A DNA stretch of 64,000 bases from positions 186,001-250,000 of the forward strand of contig DYIY01000003.1 of assembly GCA_020723405.1 (NCBI GenBank). Reading direction: 5' to 3'. Numbering within the stretch: position 1 is the stretch's first letter; each line of letters begins with the position of its first letter. Under the pieces are notes generated by a model. It did no database searches, was not told the origin of the DNA, and saw only the letters and a list, made by a program, of their open reading frames with translations. The DNA is from Thiobacillus denitrificans. GTDB lineage: Bacteria; Pseudomonadota; Gammaproteobacteria; Burkholderiales; Thiobacillaceae. Below, piece by piece: positions 49,915 to 60,221 of this stretch. Made by a program: the position numbers and the translations under genes.

Positions 49915-51093
49915 ATGCGTTGGTTCTTGGTCTTGTTGCTGGCTGCCCTGGCCTGGGCCGCGCCCGCGCGTGCGGAGCTGATCCTCAACGTCACCCTGGA
50001 TTACGACCAGGAACGGGACCACGTGGCCACCCAGGCGGTGTTCAACGATCTGGCCCGCTACCTGTCCGGGGCCGTGGGCCAGCCGGTGAAGCTGATCATG
50101 ACCCAGAACGCCGAGCGGGTGGGCGAGCGCATCCGTACCGGTTCCTTCTCCATGCTGCTGGCTCCCGCCCAACTGGTGGGCGTGGCCATGCGCCACGGCT
50201 ACACCCCGGTGGCCAAGACCGAACGGGAGGCCAAGGTGGTGCTCATGGCCACCAAGGGGGCCAACGTCAAATCCCTGGAAACCGCCCGGGGCAAGCGCAT
50301 CGCCCTGCCCCATGGCGAGTCCCTGGTGAGCTACATGTTCCGGGGCGAGATGAACGCCCTGGGCCTGTCGCCGTCCCGCTATTTCAGCCAGGTCAGCCAC
50401 ATGAACCAGTACGGGGCCGTGCTCTACGCCCTGGAGATCGGCCAGGCCGATCTGGCGGCGGTGAAGGACGACGTGGCCAAGGACTGGATCGCCAAGCATC
50501 CCGGCGCCAGCATCGTGAAGACCCTGGCCCAGATACCCCAGGCCGGGGTGGTGGTCAGCGACAAGCTGGATGCCGGTCTGAAGGACAAGATCCGTTCGGC
50601 CTTCACGAAAATCGACAAGGATCTGGATGCTCGCCTCAACCGGGCCAAAATGGGCTCCTTCGACCCGGCCGACACGGCGGATTTCGAATTCGTCTCCACC
50701 CGGGGCTTCTATTCTCCCGAAGTGTTGCCCGGTGCCAGCATCGCCACCGCCGAACAGGTGAAGAAGCTCATGGATCAGGGGGTGCCCCTGTTCGACGTGC
50801 GGCCGGTGGCCCACTACCGGGAAGGCCACATCGTGGGCGCGGTCAATCTGCCCTACGTGATGAACAGTCCCAAGGAAGTGGAGTTCGACGACTCGGTGGA
50901 CAGTTTCGACCTGACCAGGTTGCCCAAGGACAAGAACGCCCCCATGATCTTCCAGTGCAACGGCGCCGAATGCTGGTACAGCTACAAGGCCGCCCACTAC
51001 ATGGTGAAGCGGGGTTTCAAGAAGGTTTACTGGTTCCGTACCGGCCTGCCCGCCTGGAAGGCCGCGGGCTATCCGGTGCAGCGGGGCAGCTGA
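49915..51093 (+). CDS. PhnD-like periplasmic binding protein fused to a rhodanese domain
   Basis: 392-residue exported fusion. Signal peptide FLVLLLAALAWAAPARA; residues ~20-270 are a phosphate/phosphonate-type ABC binding protein (PhnD family): VFNDLARYLSGAVGQPVKLI, TGSFSMLLAPAQLVG, GKRIALPHGESLVSYMFRGEM, AVLYALEIGQADLAAVKDD. Residues ~280-392 are a rhodanese domain: GVPLFDVRPVAHYREGHIVGAVNLPY and the active loop FQCNGAECWYSYKAAH, ending TGLPAWKAAGYPV. CAGGAGGGGTTGT precedes the ATG. No transporter genes adjoin; rubredoxin is upstream and pilG starts 25 bases downstream, so it may share the pil transcript. Ligand and sulfur substrate unknown. Confidence 0.88.
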   Translation: MRWFLVLLLAALAWAAPARAELILNVTLDYDQERDHVATQAVFNDLARYLSGAVGQPVKLIMTQNAERVGERIRTGSFSMLLAPAQLVGVAMRHGYTPVAKTEREAKVVLMATKGANVKSLETARGKRIALPHGESLVSYMFRGEMNALGLSPSRYFSQVSHMNQYGAVLYALEIGQADLAAVKDDVAKDWIAKHPGASIVKTLAQIPQAGVVVSDKLDAGLKDKIRSAFTKIDKDLDARLNRAKMGSFDPADTADFEFVSTRGFYSPEVLPGASIATAEQVKKLMDQGVPLFDVRPVAHYREGHIVGAVNLPYVMNSPKEVEFDDSVDSFDLTRLPKDKNAPMIFQCNGAECWYSYKAAHYMVKRGFKKVYWFRTGLPAWKAAGYPVQRGS

Positions 51094-51118
51094 GGCAGGC
51101 GGCCATAAGGAGGTATGA

Positions 51119-51511
51119 GTGGACAGCAACGATCTTTCCGGCATCAAGGTGATGGTCATCGATGACAGCAACACCATCCGCCGCAGTGCCGAGATTTTCC
51201 TGCTCAAGACGGGCTGTGAGGTGATCCTGGCCGAGGACGGCTTCGACGCCCTGGCCAAGATCGCCGACCATCACCCCCAGGTGATCTTCGTGGACATCAT
51301 GATGCCCCGCCTGGACGGCTACCAGACCTGCGCCCTGATCAAGAAGAACCCCCGTCTCAAGGAGACCCCGGTGATCATGCTGTCCAGCAAGGACGGCCTG
51401 TTCGACCGGGCCCGGGGGCGGCTGGTGGGGTCCGATGAGTACCTCACCAAACCGTTCACCAAGGACACCCTGCTGGAGGCGGTGCGCCGCCACCGGCCCA
51501 CCCCGGCATGA
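51119..51511 (+). CDS. pilG: Type IV pilus response regulator PilG
   Basis: 130-residue single-domain CheY-like receiver. Acidic pair D15-D16, phospho-acceptor D59 in VIFVDIMMPRLDGYQ, then VIMLSSKD and the Lys of LTKPF are all present. Starts at GTG 51119 with AAGGAGGT eight bases before; an ATG at 51115 is out of frame. In Pseudomonas PilG promotes pilus extension and adenylate cyclase activity via the Chp system. First of pilG-H-I-J-chpA. Confidence 0.93.
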   Translation: MDSNDLSGIKVMVIDDSNTIRRSAEIFLLKTGCEVILAEDGFDALAKIADHHPQVIFVDIMMPRLDGYQTCALIKKNPRLKETPVIMLSSKDGLFDRARGRLVGSDEYLTKPFTKDTLLEAVRRHRPTPA

Positions 51512-51551
51512 AGCGCCATAGACTCCAACCATTGAACCCAGGGATCCCGGC

Positions 51552-51917
51552 ATGCCCGTCAAGAGAGTTCTGATCGTTGATGACTCGCCCACCGAGCGTT
51601 ATTTCCTGACCGACCTGCTGCGCAAGCAGGGCTACGACGTGCTCTCCGCAGAAAGCGGGGAACAGGGCATCGCCGTGGCCAAGGCCGAGAAGCCCGACCT
51701 GATCCTGATGGACGTGGTCATGCCCGGGCTGAACGGCTTCCAGGCCACCCGCCAGTTGTCCCGGGCTCCGGAAACCCAGGGCATCCCCGTCATCATGTGC
51801 ACCAGCAAGGGCCTGGAAACGGACCGGGTCTGGGGCCTGCGCCAGGGGGCCGTGGACTACATCGTCAAGCCCGTCGTCCTGGACGAGCTGATGACCAAGA
51901 TCCGGGCTCTGGGCTAG
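51552..51917 (+). CDS. pilH: Type IV pilus response regulator PilH
   Basis: 121-residue receiver: D10-D11, phospho-acceptor D54 in LILMDVVMPGLNGFQ, VIMCTSKG and the switch Lys in YIVKPV. The sequence LIVDDSPTERYFLTDLLRKQGYDV is PilH-like. In Pseudomonas PilH opposes PilG, acting on retraction. It lies 40 bases after pilG and seven before pilI. Confidence 0.93.
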   Translation: MPVKRVLIVDDSPTERYFLTDLLRKQGYDVLSAESGEQGIAVAKAEKPDLILMDVVMPGLNGFQATRQLSRAPETQGIPVIMCTSKGLETDRVWGLRQGAVDYIVKPVVLDELMTKIRALG

Positions 51918-51924
51918 CCGCTCC

Positions 51925-52434
51925 ATGGAAACCAAGGAAAGCCTGCGGGAATTCCAGACCCGGCTGGCGGAGAAGCTCAAGGCCGCCGAGGCTGCCTCGG
52001 GCGCCACCTCCAAGCTGGGTTTCATCGCCGGGGGCCGGCACTGGCTGGTGAGCCTGGACCAGATCAACGAGGTGGTCACCGTGCCCGGCCTCACCGCCGT
52101 GCCCTGGGTCAAGCCCTGGTTCGCCGGGGTGGCCAGCGTGCGTGGCGCCTTGTACGGCTGCGTGGATCTGGCCGCCTACATGGGTCTGGCCGAACCCTTG
52201 CCGGAAGGCGAGGCGAGGCTGCTGCTGGCCCATCCCCGCTTCGGCATCAATTCCGCCCTGCGCGTCGAACGGGCCCTGGGCCTGCGCGGCATTGCCGACC
52301 TGGAGGAAGAGGCGGCACCTGCCCTGGCCGAATGGGAACTGGCCCGCTGGCGGGGCAAGGATGGGCAGGAGTGGACGGAAATCAGCATGGAAGCCCTGGT
52401 GACCGCGCCGACGTTTCTGGAAGCGGGCCTGTAG
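51925..52434 (+). CDS. pilI: Pilus chemotaxis CheW-like adaptor PilI
   Basis: 169-residue CheW-domain protein connecting the PilJ receptor with the ChpA kinase. CheW text: LGFIAGGRHWLVSLDQINEVVTVPGLTAVPWVKPWFAGVASVRGALYGCVDLAAYMGL. Length and position match PilI. Continuous operon with pilH and pilJ (67-base gap to pilJ). Confidence 0.92.
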   Translation: METKESLREFQTRLAEKLKAAEAASGATSKLGFIAGGRHWLVSLDQINEVVTVPGLTAVPWVKPWFAGVASVRGALYGCVDLAAYMGLAEPLPEGEARLLLAHPRFGINSALRVERALGLRGIADLEEEAAPALAEWELARWRGKDGQEWTEISMEALVTAPTFLEAGL

Positions 52435-52501
52435 TCGCCCGGTCACCGCGTCTTCAGCGGGCCGGGTCACGAAGCATGAACGATTTGGAAGGGGTGTATA
52501 G

Positions 52502-54610
52502 ATGGCGCTGAGCAAGCCACGAATCAATCTTGGCGGCTTCTTCGAGGGGCTGGGGACGCGGATGGCCCCGGCGGCGAGGGGCATCATGGACCGCTGGATG
52601 CAACTGGATCCGGACCATGTACCGATCCTCAAGAATCTGAAACCCGAGCAGCGCCACCCGGCCATCGTCGTCACCCTGCTCGTCTCCCTGCTTCTGGGGG
52701 CCTTCCTGATCATCTGGAATACCGTCCAGGTGGGCAACCGGGCCCAGTACATCCAGATGTCCACCGGCCTGCAGATGCTCTCCCAGCGCTACACCAAGAC
52801 CGCCCAGCAGGCGGTGCTGGGCAACAAGGCCGCCTTCGCCCAGTTGGAGGAAAGCCGCAAGGCCTTCGCCGCCAACCTGGAGGGGCTGATCGAGGGCAAC
52901 GCCGACGTCCCGTCCTCTCCGGGCTACATCCAGCCCACCCTGGAAGAGATCAAGAAACGCTGGGACGTGTCGCGCAAGGACATCGAAGTGCTGGTGAAGC
53001 ATCAGGACCTGCTGGTGCAACTGGCCCAGGGCCTCAACGACATCAACCAGCGCAATGCCGAACTGCTGGACCTCACCGAACAGGTCATCGCCCTGCTGCC
53101 GGCCGACTCCAAGAAACAACTGGCCTTCGCCAACCAGCAGGCCCTGTGGACCCAGCGCATGGCCAAGAACGCCAACGCCCTGATGGCCTCCGACAAGATC
53201 AATCCGGAGACCGCCTACCAGTTGGGACAGGACTTGCGCACCTTCCGCGAGGTGGTGGACGGCCTGCTCACCGGCAGCGCCAATCTGGGGGTGGTGGCGG
53301 TGACCGATGCCGACGCCCGGGAAAAACTCCTGGAACTCCAGGACGTGTTCGCCCGCTTCGAGAAACAGGCCACCCAGATTCTGCAAAGCATGCCCCCCCT
53401 GGTGGAAGCCAAGCGGGCCGCCCGGGAAATTTTCGACGAATCGGAGCAGTTGCTGGCCCAGACCACCCAGCTCACCGACATGTACGAAGCCACCGGCACG
53501 GGTGTCTCCCTGGCCCTGGCCGTGCTGTTCGGCCTGGTGGCCCTGGCCTCCCTGCTCATCCTGGGTGTGATCAACGTGCGCGAGGCCAGCCGCCGGGCCG
53601 AGGAATCGGCCCAGGAAAACCAGCGCAACCAGGACGCCATCCTGCGGCTGCTGAACGAAATGGGCGACCTGGCCGAAGGCGACCTGACGGTGCAGGCCAC
53701 CGTGACCGAGGACATCACCGGCGCCATCGCCGACTCGGTGAACTACGCCATTGAAGAGCTGCGCAACCTGGTGCAGGGCATCAACCGGGCCGCCGACCAG
53801 GTGACCCAGGCCACCTCCGACGCCCGGTCCAGTTCCGACGAGCTGCTGGCTGCTGCCGAGCGCCAGTCCCGGCAGATCGCCGAGACCACCGAATCGGTGA
53901 ACCAGATGTCCCAGTCCATCGGCCAGGTGTCCCAGAATGCCCTGGAGTCCTCCCGGGTGGCGGAACAATCCCTGGCCACCGCCCGCAAGGGCGGCGACTC
54001 GGTGCGCGGCGCCATCGCCGGCATGAACTCCATCCGCGACCAGATCCAGGAAACTTCCAAGCGCATCAAGCGGCTGGGGGAATCCTCCCAGGAGATCGGC
54101 GAGATCGTGGACCTGATCTCGGACATTACCGAACAGACCAACGTGCTGGCCCTGAACGCCGCCATCCAGGCGGCGGCGGCCGGCGATGCGGGACGGGGCT
54201 TCACCGTGGTGGCGGAGGAAGTGCAGCGCCTGGCGGAACGTTCCGCCCAAGCCACCCGGCGCATCGGCGCCATCGTCAAGACCATTCAGACCGACACCCA
54301 GGACGCGGTGAACGCCATGGAAACCTCCACCCAGGGCGTGGTGGAGGGAACCGCCCGTTCCGACGCAGCCGGCCAGTCCCTGGCCGAGATCGAGTCCGTG
54401 TCGGAAGAACTGGCCCGGCTGATCCAGAGCATCTCCGACGCCACCCAGGTCCAGGCCGGCACGGCCCAGCGCATCGCCGGCAACATGCAGCAGATTCTGG
54501 AAGTGACGGAGCAGGCCTCCGACGGCGCCCGGCGCAGTGCCAGTTCCATCGGCGAACTGGCCGTGCTGTCCAATGAACTGAAGGTGTCGGTGTCGGGCTT
54601 CAAGCTCTAA
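52502..54610 (+). CDS. pilJ: Type IV pilus methyl-accepting chemotaxis protein PilJ
   Basis: 702-residue membrane receptor. TM1 is near residues 55-80 ([22 protein letters not shown]), followed by two PilJ-type helical periplasmic modules containing LSQRYTK and [14 protein letters not shown], and TM2 near 330-355 ([21 protein letters not shown]). A HAMP domain and long MCP signalling coiled coil follow, with the hairpin tip [20 protein letters not shown] and [18 protein letters not shown]. In Pseudomonas PilJ senses pilus retraction/pilin. GGAAGGGGTGTATAG precedes the ATG. Confidence 0.95.
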   Translation: MALSKPRINLGGFFEGLGTRMAPAARGIMDRWMQLDPDHVPILKNLKPEQRHPAIVVTLLVSLLLGAFLIIWNTVQVGNRAQYIQMSTGLQMLSQRYTKTAQQAVLGNKAAFAQLEESRKAFAANLEGLIEGNADVPSSPGYIQPTLEEIKKRWDVSRKDIEVLVKHQDLLVQLAQGLNDINQRNAELLDLTEQVIALLPADSKKQLAFANQQALWTQRMAKNANALMASDKINPETAYQLGQDLRTFREVVDGLLTGSANLGVVAVTDADAREKLLELQDVFARFEKQATQILQSMPPLVEAKRAAREIFDESEQLLAQTTQLTDMYEATGTGVSLALAVLFGLVALASLLILGVINVREASRRAEESAQENQRNQDAILRLLNEMGDLAEGDLTVQATVTEDITGAIADSVNYAIEELRNLVQGINRAADQVTQATSDARSSSDELLAAAERQSRQIAETTESVNQMSQSIGQVSQNALESSRVAEQSLATARKGGDSVRGAIAGMNSIRDQIQETSKRIKRLGESSQEIGEIVDLISDITEQTNVLALNAAIQAAAAGDAGRGFTVVAEEVQRLAERSAQATRRIGAIVKTIQTDTQDAVNAMETSTQGVVEGTARSDAAGQSLAEIESVSEELARLIQSISDATQVQAGTAQRIAGNMQQILEVTEQASDGARRSASSIGELAVLSNELKVSVSGFKL

Positions 54611-54631
54611 CCGGAAAAGGGAACAGACCCC

Positions 54632-57600
54632 ATGAGCGCGGAGATGGAGTTCGACCTGGGTCCCCTGACCTGGGTCAAGGGTGAGATCGACAACGCCCTG
54701 GATGCAGCTCGGACGGCCCTGGAGTCCTGGGCCGGGGAGGAGGTCGGCCCCCTCAAGGCTGCTGCCGCCCACCTGCACCAGGTCTACGGCGCCCTGCAGA
54801 TCGTGGATTTGCAGGGCCTGTCCCTGCTGACCGCCGAAACCGAACGTCTGCTCGCGGAAATGGCCGAGCACCCGGACAAGCGCGGCAAACCCGGGGTGGA
54901 TGCGGCCATCGCCGCCATTGCCGCCCTCAAAGGCTATCTGGACGGCCTCATGGCCGGAGCCCCCCACGCCGAAATCAAGCTGGCGCCGGTCCTGGATGAG
55001 GTGGTGGCCCGGCGGGGCGGTGAGGCCCTGGCCCCGAGCGAACTGTTCTATCCCGATACCGGCGTGCGGGTGCCGCGCAAGGAGCCGGAACTCCCCATGG
55101 ACGACGAAGCCCGGGCCCGGGCCATCCGCCGGGCCCGCAGCCAGTACCAGCGGGGCCTGCTGCAATACCTGCAAAACCGGGAGCCCATGGCCGGCCTCCA
55201 GCTCATGGACCAATCCGTGCGCATGGTGGAAAAACTGGCCCCCGGCCCCGCCCAGTTCACCTTCTGGTGGACCGCCGCCGGCCTCATGGACCTGCTCCGC
55301 CGCGGCGGGGCGCCCACCGACTTCTGGCTCAAGCGCCTGTGCGGCCGCATCGACCTGCAGATGCGTCGCCTGATGGAGGGGTCCCGGCAACTGGCCGATC
55401 GGCTGTTCCGTGACGTGCTCTATTACATCGCCCAGGACCCGGCCCCCACGGGCCGCACCGCCGATGCCCGCAGCCAATTCGCCCTGGAGCGCTATTTCCC
55501 CGTCGAGGCGGCAGGCAGTGACGACCAGCGGGTGCACCTGGGCAACCTGAAGGACAACCTGGCCAGCGCCAAGGACCACTGGATTCGCTACTGCTCCGGC
55601 CATTCCGACAGCCTGGAACCCTTCCAGCACGCCGCCCAGGCTCTGTTCGAAGCGGCCACCCGGCTGCCCAACGCGGCCATGCAGACCCTCACCCGCATCA
55701 TCCAGGCCGTGGCCAAGCGCCTGCCCGGCGTGGCCGACGCCACCCAGAACGAGGCCCTGCAACTGGAGATGGCCACCGGCCTCATGCTGGCCCTCAACGC
55801 CGCCGAGCACTTCCACGCCCTGGGTGGGGAATTCGAGAAGCAGTCCGACGTCCAGGCCATGCGCCTGCAGGCGGCCATCGATCCGGATTTCGACCTCTCC
55901 CGCATTCCCGACGTGGATCTGCTCGACGAGTTCTCCCGCCGGGCCCAGGAAAAGCTGGTGGTGGCCCAGGTGGGCCAGGAGATCAAGAACAACCTCAATC
56001 AGGTGGAAGAGATCCTGGACCGCTTCTTCCGCAACGCCACCGAGCGGGCCGGACTGCCCATGGTGCCGGGCCTGATGAAGCAGATCCTGGGCGCCCTCAA
56101 CGTCCTGCAACTGGACGTGGCGGGGGATCTGGTCAACGAAACCATGAAGCGCATCGGGCACTTCACCGAACCCGACGCCGAGATCGCCCCGGAGAACCTC
56201 AACTGGGTGGCCGAATCCCTGTCCACCCTGGGCATCTACCTGGATGCCCTGCGCTACGGCCGGGACGACATCCAGTCCCTCACCAGCCTGCTGGCCCGTC
56301 CCGAGGTCGTCACCCGTCCCGCCGAAGAGAGCGTGGAAGCGCAAATCCGCCAGGACACCGAACGGCTCAAGGAATCCGTCGAGGAATGGGTGGCAGGCGG
56401 TGCCGACGAGGAGAAGAAGGAAGTCCTCAAGAGCGAACTGGACCAGTTGGCCCGGGACGCCGATCTGGTCGGCGATGCCGACCTGAAGGGCCAGGCCGAT
56501 GCCGCCTTGCAGGCCCTGCAGGCCGCCAGTGCCCCAGAGGCCGTTCAGGAAGCCGTGGCCAGTCTGGGGGGCGCCCCCACAGCGGCGCCCGCCCCCAGCG
56601 CCGAGGCCCGGCGCCTGGCCCAGGCTTCCGACGAAGTGGTGGATCAGGAACTGCTCAGCACCTACATCGAGGAAGCCAACGAAGTGCTCGGCACCATCGC
56701 CGTGCAGACCGCCCGCTTGCAGGTCAGCCCCTACGACAAGGAAGCCTTCACCGTGGTGCGCCGGGGGTTCCACACCCTCAAGGGCAGCGGCCGCATGGTG
56801 GGCCTCACCGACCTGGCCGAAGTGGCCTGGGAAGTGGAACAGACCCTCAACCAATGGTTGCGGGATGAAAAGGCCCCCAATTCCGACATGCTGGGATTCC
56901 TGGAGGATACGGCCGGCGCCTTCCAGGTCTGGGTCCAGGAACTGGAGGAACAGGGCCGGGCCCGGGTGGAAGCCGAACACGTGGTCCATGCCGCCCGGGT
57001 GCTGCGGGGTGACGCGGAAGCCCGGCAGGAGACGCCCCCCCCAAAGCCTGAAGCCGGCGTTCCGGAGCATGCCGCCCGGATCGCCGGCTCCCCCGCTGAA
57101 CAGGGAGAGACGGGCGAGGTGATGGGCGTGGAGGACAGCGAAGACATGGTGGACATCGAAGGGCACCAGTTGCCCGGGGAGTTGTTCCGCATCTTCAGTG
57201 CCGAGGCCGGCCATCGCTTGACCGACCTGACGGGCGCCGTGGACGAAGTGGCCAGCGGCCATCGGCCCACGGCCTGGGAAAACCTCATGCGCGCCGCCCA
57301 CACCCTGGCCGGCATCTCCCGTACCACGGGTTTCCTGCCCCTGGCCGATGCAGCCCACGAATTGGAACTGTGGGCCGGTACCTGGCCGGACAAGACCCGT
57401 CCCCTGGGCGAGGCTGCGCTGCCCGTGGTGACCCAGGTGGTCGATCTGCTACGGGAAGCCGTGGCCGACATCCTGGCCGGCCGCTACCCAGAGGATCAGC
57501 CCCAGGTGCGGGATTTGCTGGCCTGTCTGGCGCCCCCCGAACCCCAGGCTGAGGCGTTGGAAGAGACCGGCCTGGCGGTGGAGGAAAACGTCCCCCCGAC

Positions 57601-60106
57601 GGAAGCGGCGGAGGAGGCCCGGGCAGTTGAACCCCGAGAGGAAAGGGAAGCCCCGGAGGCATCCGGCCCGCCTCCCGCCGATGGCGAACCCGCGCCCGTG
57701 GCGGAAGCGCCGCCATCCGCCGCCCCGCCTTCCTTCGTCATGCCTCCCCGCCAGGACGAAACTGCCCCCCCACCGGCCAGGAACGCCCCGGCAGCCCGGG
57801 ACGAACTGGACGAGGAGTTGCTGCCCGTCTTCCTTGAGGAAACCGGTGAACTCATGCCGCGCATCGGTGAAACCCTGCGCGACTGGCGGACCGAGCCCGA
57901 CAGCACGGCGGCCCGGGACGAGTTGAAACGGGCCCTGCACACCCTCAAGGGGTCTGCCCGCATGGCCGGCGCCATGGTGCTGGGCGAATCGGTCCACGCC
58001 CTGGAGACCCGGGTCATCGAATTGTCCGGCGGGGAAGCCTCGGCGGAATTCCTGGACGAACTGGAAGAAGCCTACGACCGCTTCGCCGAAATCATCGAGC
58101 GGCTGAAGGGGGGGGAAGCCCCCCCGGCTCCCCTGGCGGCTGCGGTCGCCGAGGCGGAAGGCGAAGCCCTGCTCCTGGCCGGGGAATTGCCTCTAGCCGA
58201 GGTGGCGGCGCACACCGAAGCCCTTCCAGCCCCGCCGGCGGAGGCGGCACCGGCACCCGCGCCGACGAAACGGGCGGCCAAGCCGGCGGCCGGCCACAAG
58301 GAAGATACAGCCAAGCTGCGCCAGTCCCTGCGCCTCAAATCCGACATTCTCGACACCCTGCTCAACGAAGCCGGAGAAGTGGCCATCGCCCGGGCACGGA
58401 TCGAGAACGTGCTGAACGCCTACAAGCAGACCGCCCAGGAACTCTCCAGCAACGTGGAGCGTCTGCGGGGCCAGTTGCGGGAACTGGAAATCCAGGCCGA
58501 GTCCCAGATGCGATCCCGTCTGTCCCAGGTGGATGAAAGCCATTTCGACCCCCTGGAATTCGACCGCTTCTCCCGCCTCCAGGAACTCACCCGGCTCATG
58601 GCCGAGAGCGTCAACGACGTATCCACGGCCCAGGACAACCTGCTGGCCGGCCTCAACGAGGCGGACGGCGCCCTGATCCAGCAGTCGCGCATGGCCCGCA
58701 CCCTGCAACAGGAACTCATGCGTCTGCGCATGGTGCCCCTGGGCACCCTGTCCGAGCGCCTGCACCGGGTGGTGCGCCAGGCCGCCAAGGAAACCGGACG
58801 CAAGGCCCAGCTCGAAGTGGATGGCAGCCAGACGGAACTGGACCGGGCCGTGCTGGACAAGATCGCCGCCCCTCTGGAGCACCTGGTGCGCAATGCCGTG
58901 GCCCACGGCATCGAAGCCGCCGATGCGCGGCAGACCGCCGGCAAGCGGGAATTCGGCGAAGTGCGCCTGGGCGCCCGGCAGGAGGGCAACGAAATCGTCC
59001 TGACCCTGTCCGACGACGGCAGCGGCATCAACTTCGCCGCCGTGGAAGCCCGGGCCCGGGAACACGGCTGGCTCAAGCCCGACGAGAAACCCACCCCCGA
59101 ACTCCTGGAACAGCTCCTCTTCCGCTCCGGTTTTTCCACCGCCGAGAAGGTCACCGAACTGGCCGGCCGGGGCGTGGGCCTGGACGTGGTGAAAAACGAG
59201 ATCGCCGGTATCGGCGGCCGGGTCCATCTGCAAAGCACGCCCGGCCAGGGCAGCACCTTCACCATCCGCCTGCCCCTCACCCTGGCCCTGACCCAGGTGG
59301 TGTTGGCCCGGGCCGGCGGCCAGACCTGGGCCCTGCCGGCCAACCTGGTCACCCTGGTGCGGGAGGTGCGGGCCGACCAGGTCCACGCCCTGCACGAGGC
59401 GGGCCGGATGGAGTTGTCCGGCGAAAGCTATCCCCTGCGCACCCTGGCGGAACTGGTGGGGCGTACCGCCCAGCCCGCCGAGGGCCGTTACCGGACCATC
59501 CTCATGCTCAAGGCGGGCAGTCAGCGCCTGGCCATCCGGGTGGATGCCCTGGAGGGCAATTTCGAAGCCGTGGTGAAGAACATCGGACCGCAACTGGCCC
59601 GCATCGCCGGCCTGAGCGGCGCCACGGTGCTGGGTGACGGCCGGGTCGCCCTGATCCTCAATCCCTTCCAGTTGGCCGAGCGGGCGCCCCGCCTCAGCGT
59701 GGCGGAAGAGGAAGCCACCACCGAGCAGGCCCCCCTGGTCATGGTGGTGGACGATTCCCTCACGGTGCGCAAGATCACCAGCCGCTTCCTGGAACGGGAA
59801 GGCTTCCGGGTGGTGGCGGCCCGGGACGGGGTGGAAGCCCTGGAAATGCTGGAGGACGAGTTGCCCATCATCATGCTGCTGGACATCGAGATGCCACGGA
59901 TGGACGGCTTCGAAGTGGCGCGCAACGTACGTTCCAACAGCACCACCCGCAGCTTGCCCATCATCATGATCACCTCCCGCACCGCCGAAAAGCACCGCAG
60001 CCATGCTCTGGAACTGGGGGTGGACGCCTACATGGGCAAGCCCTATCAGGAAGAGGAACTGCTGGGGGAAATCCACCGGTTGACCCAGTTGACCGCCATG
60101 CTCTGA
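54632..60106 (+). CDS. chpA: Pilus chemosensory hybrid kinase ChpA/PilL
   Basis: 1,824-residue CheA-like kinase. From the N-terminus: a FimL-like region (~1-520), at least three visible HPt domains with phospho-His motifs HTLKGSGRM (~714), HTLAGIS (~890) and HTLKGSARM (~1103), Pro/Ala/Glu-rich linkers, dimerisation helices (~1230-1360), HATPase with LEHLVRNAVAHGIEAAD (~1413) and DGSGINF, a CheW-like regulatory domain (~1545-1680) and a C-terminal receiver with acidic pair in VVDDSLTVRK and phospho-acceptor Asp (~1751) in LLDIEMPRMDGFE. Pseudomonas ChpA is larger and has more Xpt domains. It phosphorylates PilG and PilH. No cheR/cheB-type pilK or chpB gene follows. Confidence 0.95.
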   Translation: MSAEMEFDLGPLTWVKGEIDNALDAARTALESWAGEEVGPLKAAAAHLHQVYGALQIVDLQGLSLLTAETERLLAEMAEHPDKRGKPGVDAAIAAIAALKGYLDGLMAGAPHAEIKLAPVLDEVVARRGGEALAPSELFYPDTGVRVPRKEPELPMDDEARARAIRRARSQYQRGLLQYLQNREPMAGLQLMDQSVRMVEKLAPGPAQFTFWWTAAGLMDLLRRGGAPTDFWLKRLCGRIDLQMRRLMEGSRQLADRLFRDVLYYIAQDPAPTGRTADARSQFALERYFPVEAAGSDDQRVHLGNLKDNLASAKDHWIRYCSGHSDSLEPFQHAAQALFEAATRLPNAAMQTLTRIIQAVAKRLPGVADATQNEALQLEMATGLMLALNAAEHFHALGGEFEKQSDVQAMRLQAAIDPDFDLSRIPDVDLLDEFSRRAQEKLVVAQVGQEIKNNLNQVEEILDRFFRNATERAGLPMVPGLMKQILGALNVLQLDVAGDLVNETMKRIGHFTEPDAEIAPENLNWVAESLSTLGIYLDALRYGRDDIQSLTSLLARPEVVTRPAEESVEAQIRQDTERLKESVEEWVAGGADEEKKEVLKSELDQLARDADLVGDADLKGQADAALQALQAASAPEAVQEAVASLGGAPTAAPAPSAEARRLAQASDEVVDQELLSTYIEEANEVLGTIAVQTARLQVSPYDKEAFTVVRRGFHTLKGSGRMVGLTDLAEVAWEVEQTLNQWLRDEKAPNSDMLGFLEDTAGAFQVWVQELEEQGRARVEAEHVVHAARVLRGDAEARQETPPPKPEAGVPEHAARIAGSPAEQGETGEVMGVEDSEDMVDIEGHQLPGELFRIFSAEAGHRLTDLTGAVDEVASGHRPTAWENLMRAAHTLAGISRTTGFLPLADAAHELELWAGTWPDKTRPLGEAALPVVTQVVDLLREAVADILAGRYPEDQPQVRDLLACLAPPEPQAEALEETGLAVEENVPPTEAAEEARAVEPREEREAPEASGPPPADGEPAPVAEAPPSAAPPSFVMPPRQDETAPPPARNAPAARDELDEELLPVFLEETGELMPRIGETLRDWRTEPDSTAARDELKRALHTLKGSARMAGAMVLGESVHALETRVIELSGGEASAEFLDELEEAYDRFAEIIERLKGGEAPPAPLAAAVAEAEGEALLLAGELPLAEVAAHTEALPAPPAEAAPAPAPTKRAAKPAAGHKEDTAKLRQSLRLKSDILDTLLNEAGEVAIARARIENVLNAYKQTAQELSSNVERLRGQLRELEIQAESQMRSRLSQVDESHFDPLEFDRFSRLQELTRLMAESVNDVSTAQDNLLAGLNEADGALIQQSRMARTLQQELMRLRMVPLGTLSERLHRVVRQAAKETGRKAQLEVDGSQTELDRAVLDKIAAPLEHLVRNAVAHGIEAADARQTAGKREFGEVRLGARQEGNEIVLTLSDDGSGINFAAVEARAREHGWLKPDEKPTPELLEQLLFRSGFSTAEKVTELAGRGVGLDVVKNEIAGIGGRVHLQSTPGQGSTFTIRLPLTLALTQVVLARAGGQTWALPANLVTLVREVRADQVHALHEAGRMELSGESYPLRTLAELVGRTAQPAEGRYRTILMLKAGSQRLAIRVDALEGNFEAVVKNIGPQLARIAGLSGATVLGDGRVALILNPFQLAERAPRLSVAEEEATTEQAPLVMVVDDSLTVRKITSRFLEREGFRVVAARDGVEALEMLEDELPIIMLLDIEMPRMDGFEVARNVRSNSTTRSLPIIMITSRTAEKHRSHALELGVDAYMGKPYQEEELLGEIHRLTQLTAML

Positions 60107-60221
60107 GCATCGGTCTGCCCAGGCTTGCACGAGACGGATATTCCTACTAAAAGGATTATCAAGTCTTGTTACGATGATATATTGCGCGTTTATTTAACCC
60201 GGCAACAAGGGAGGTTTTCCC

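Noticed and set aside
52454-57358. A 1,634-codon open frame on the minus strand
   Set aside because: It lies antisense to pilJ and chpA, is rich in His/Gln/Gly as expected from reverse reading of biased GC-rich codons, and has no recognisable domain.
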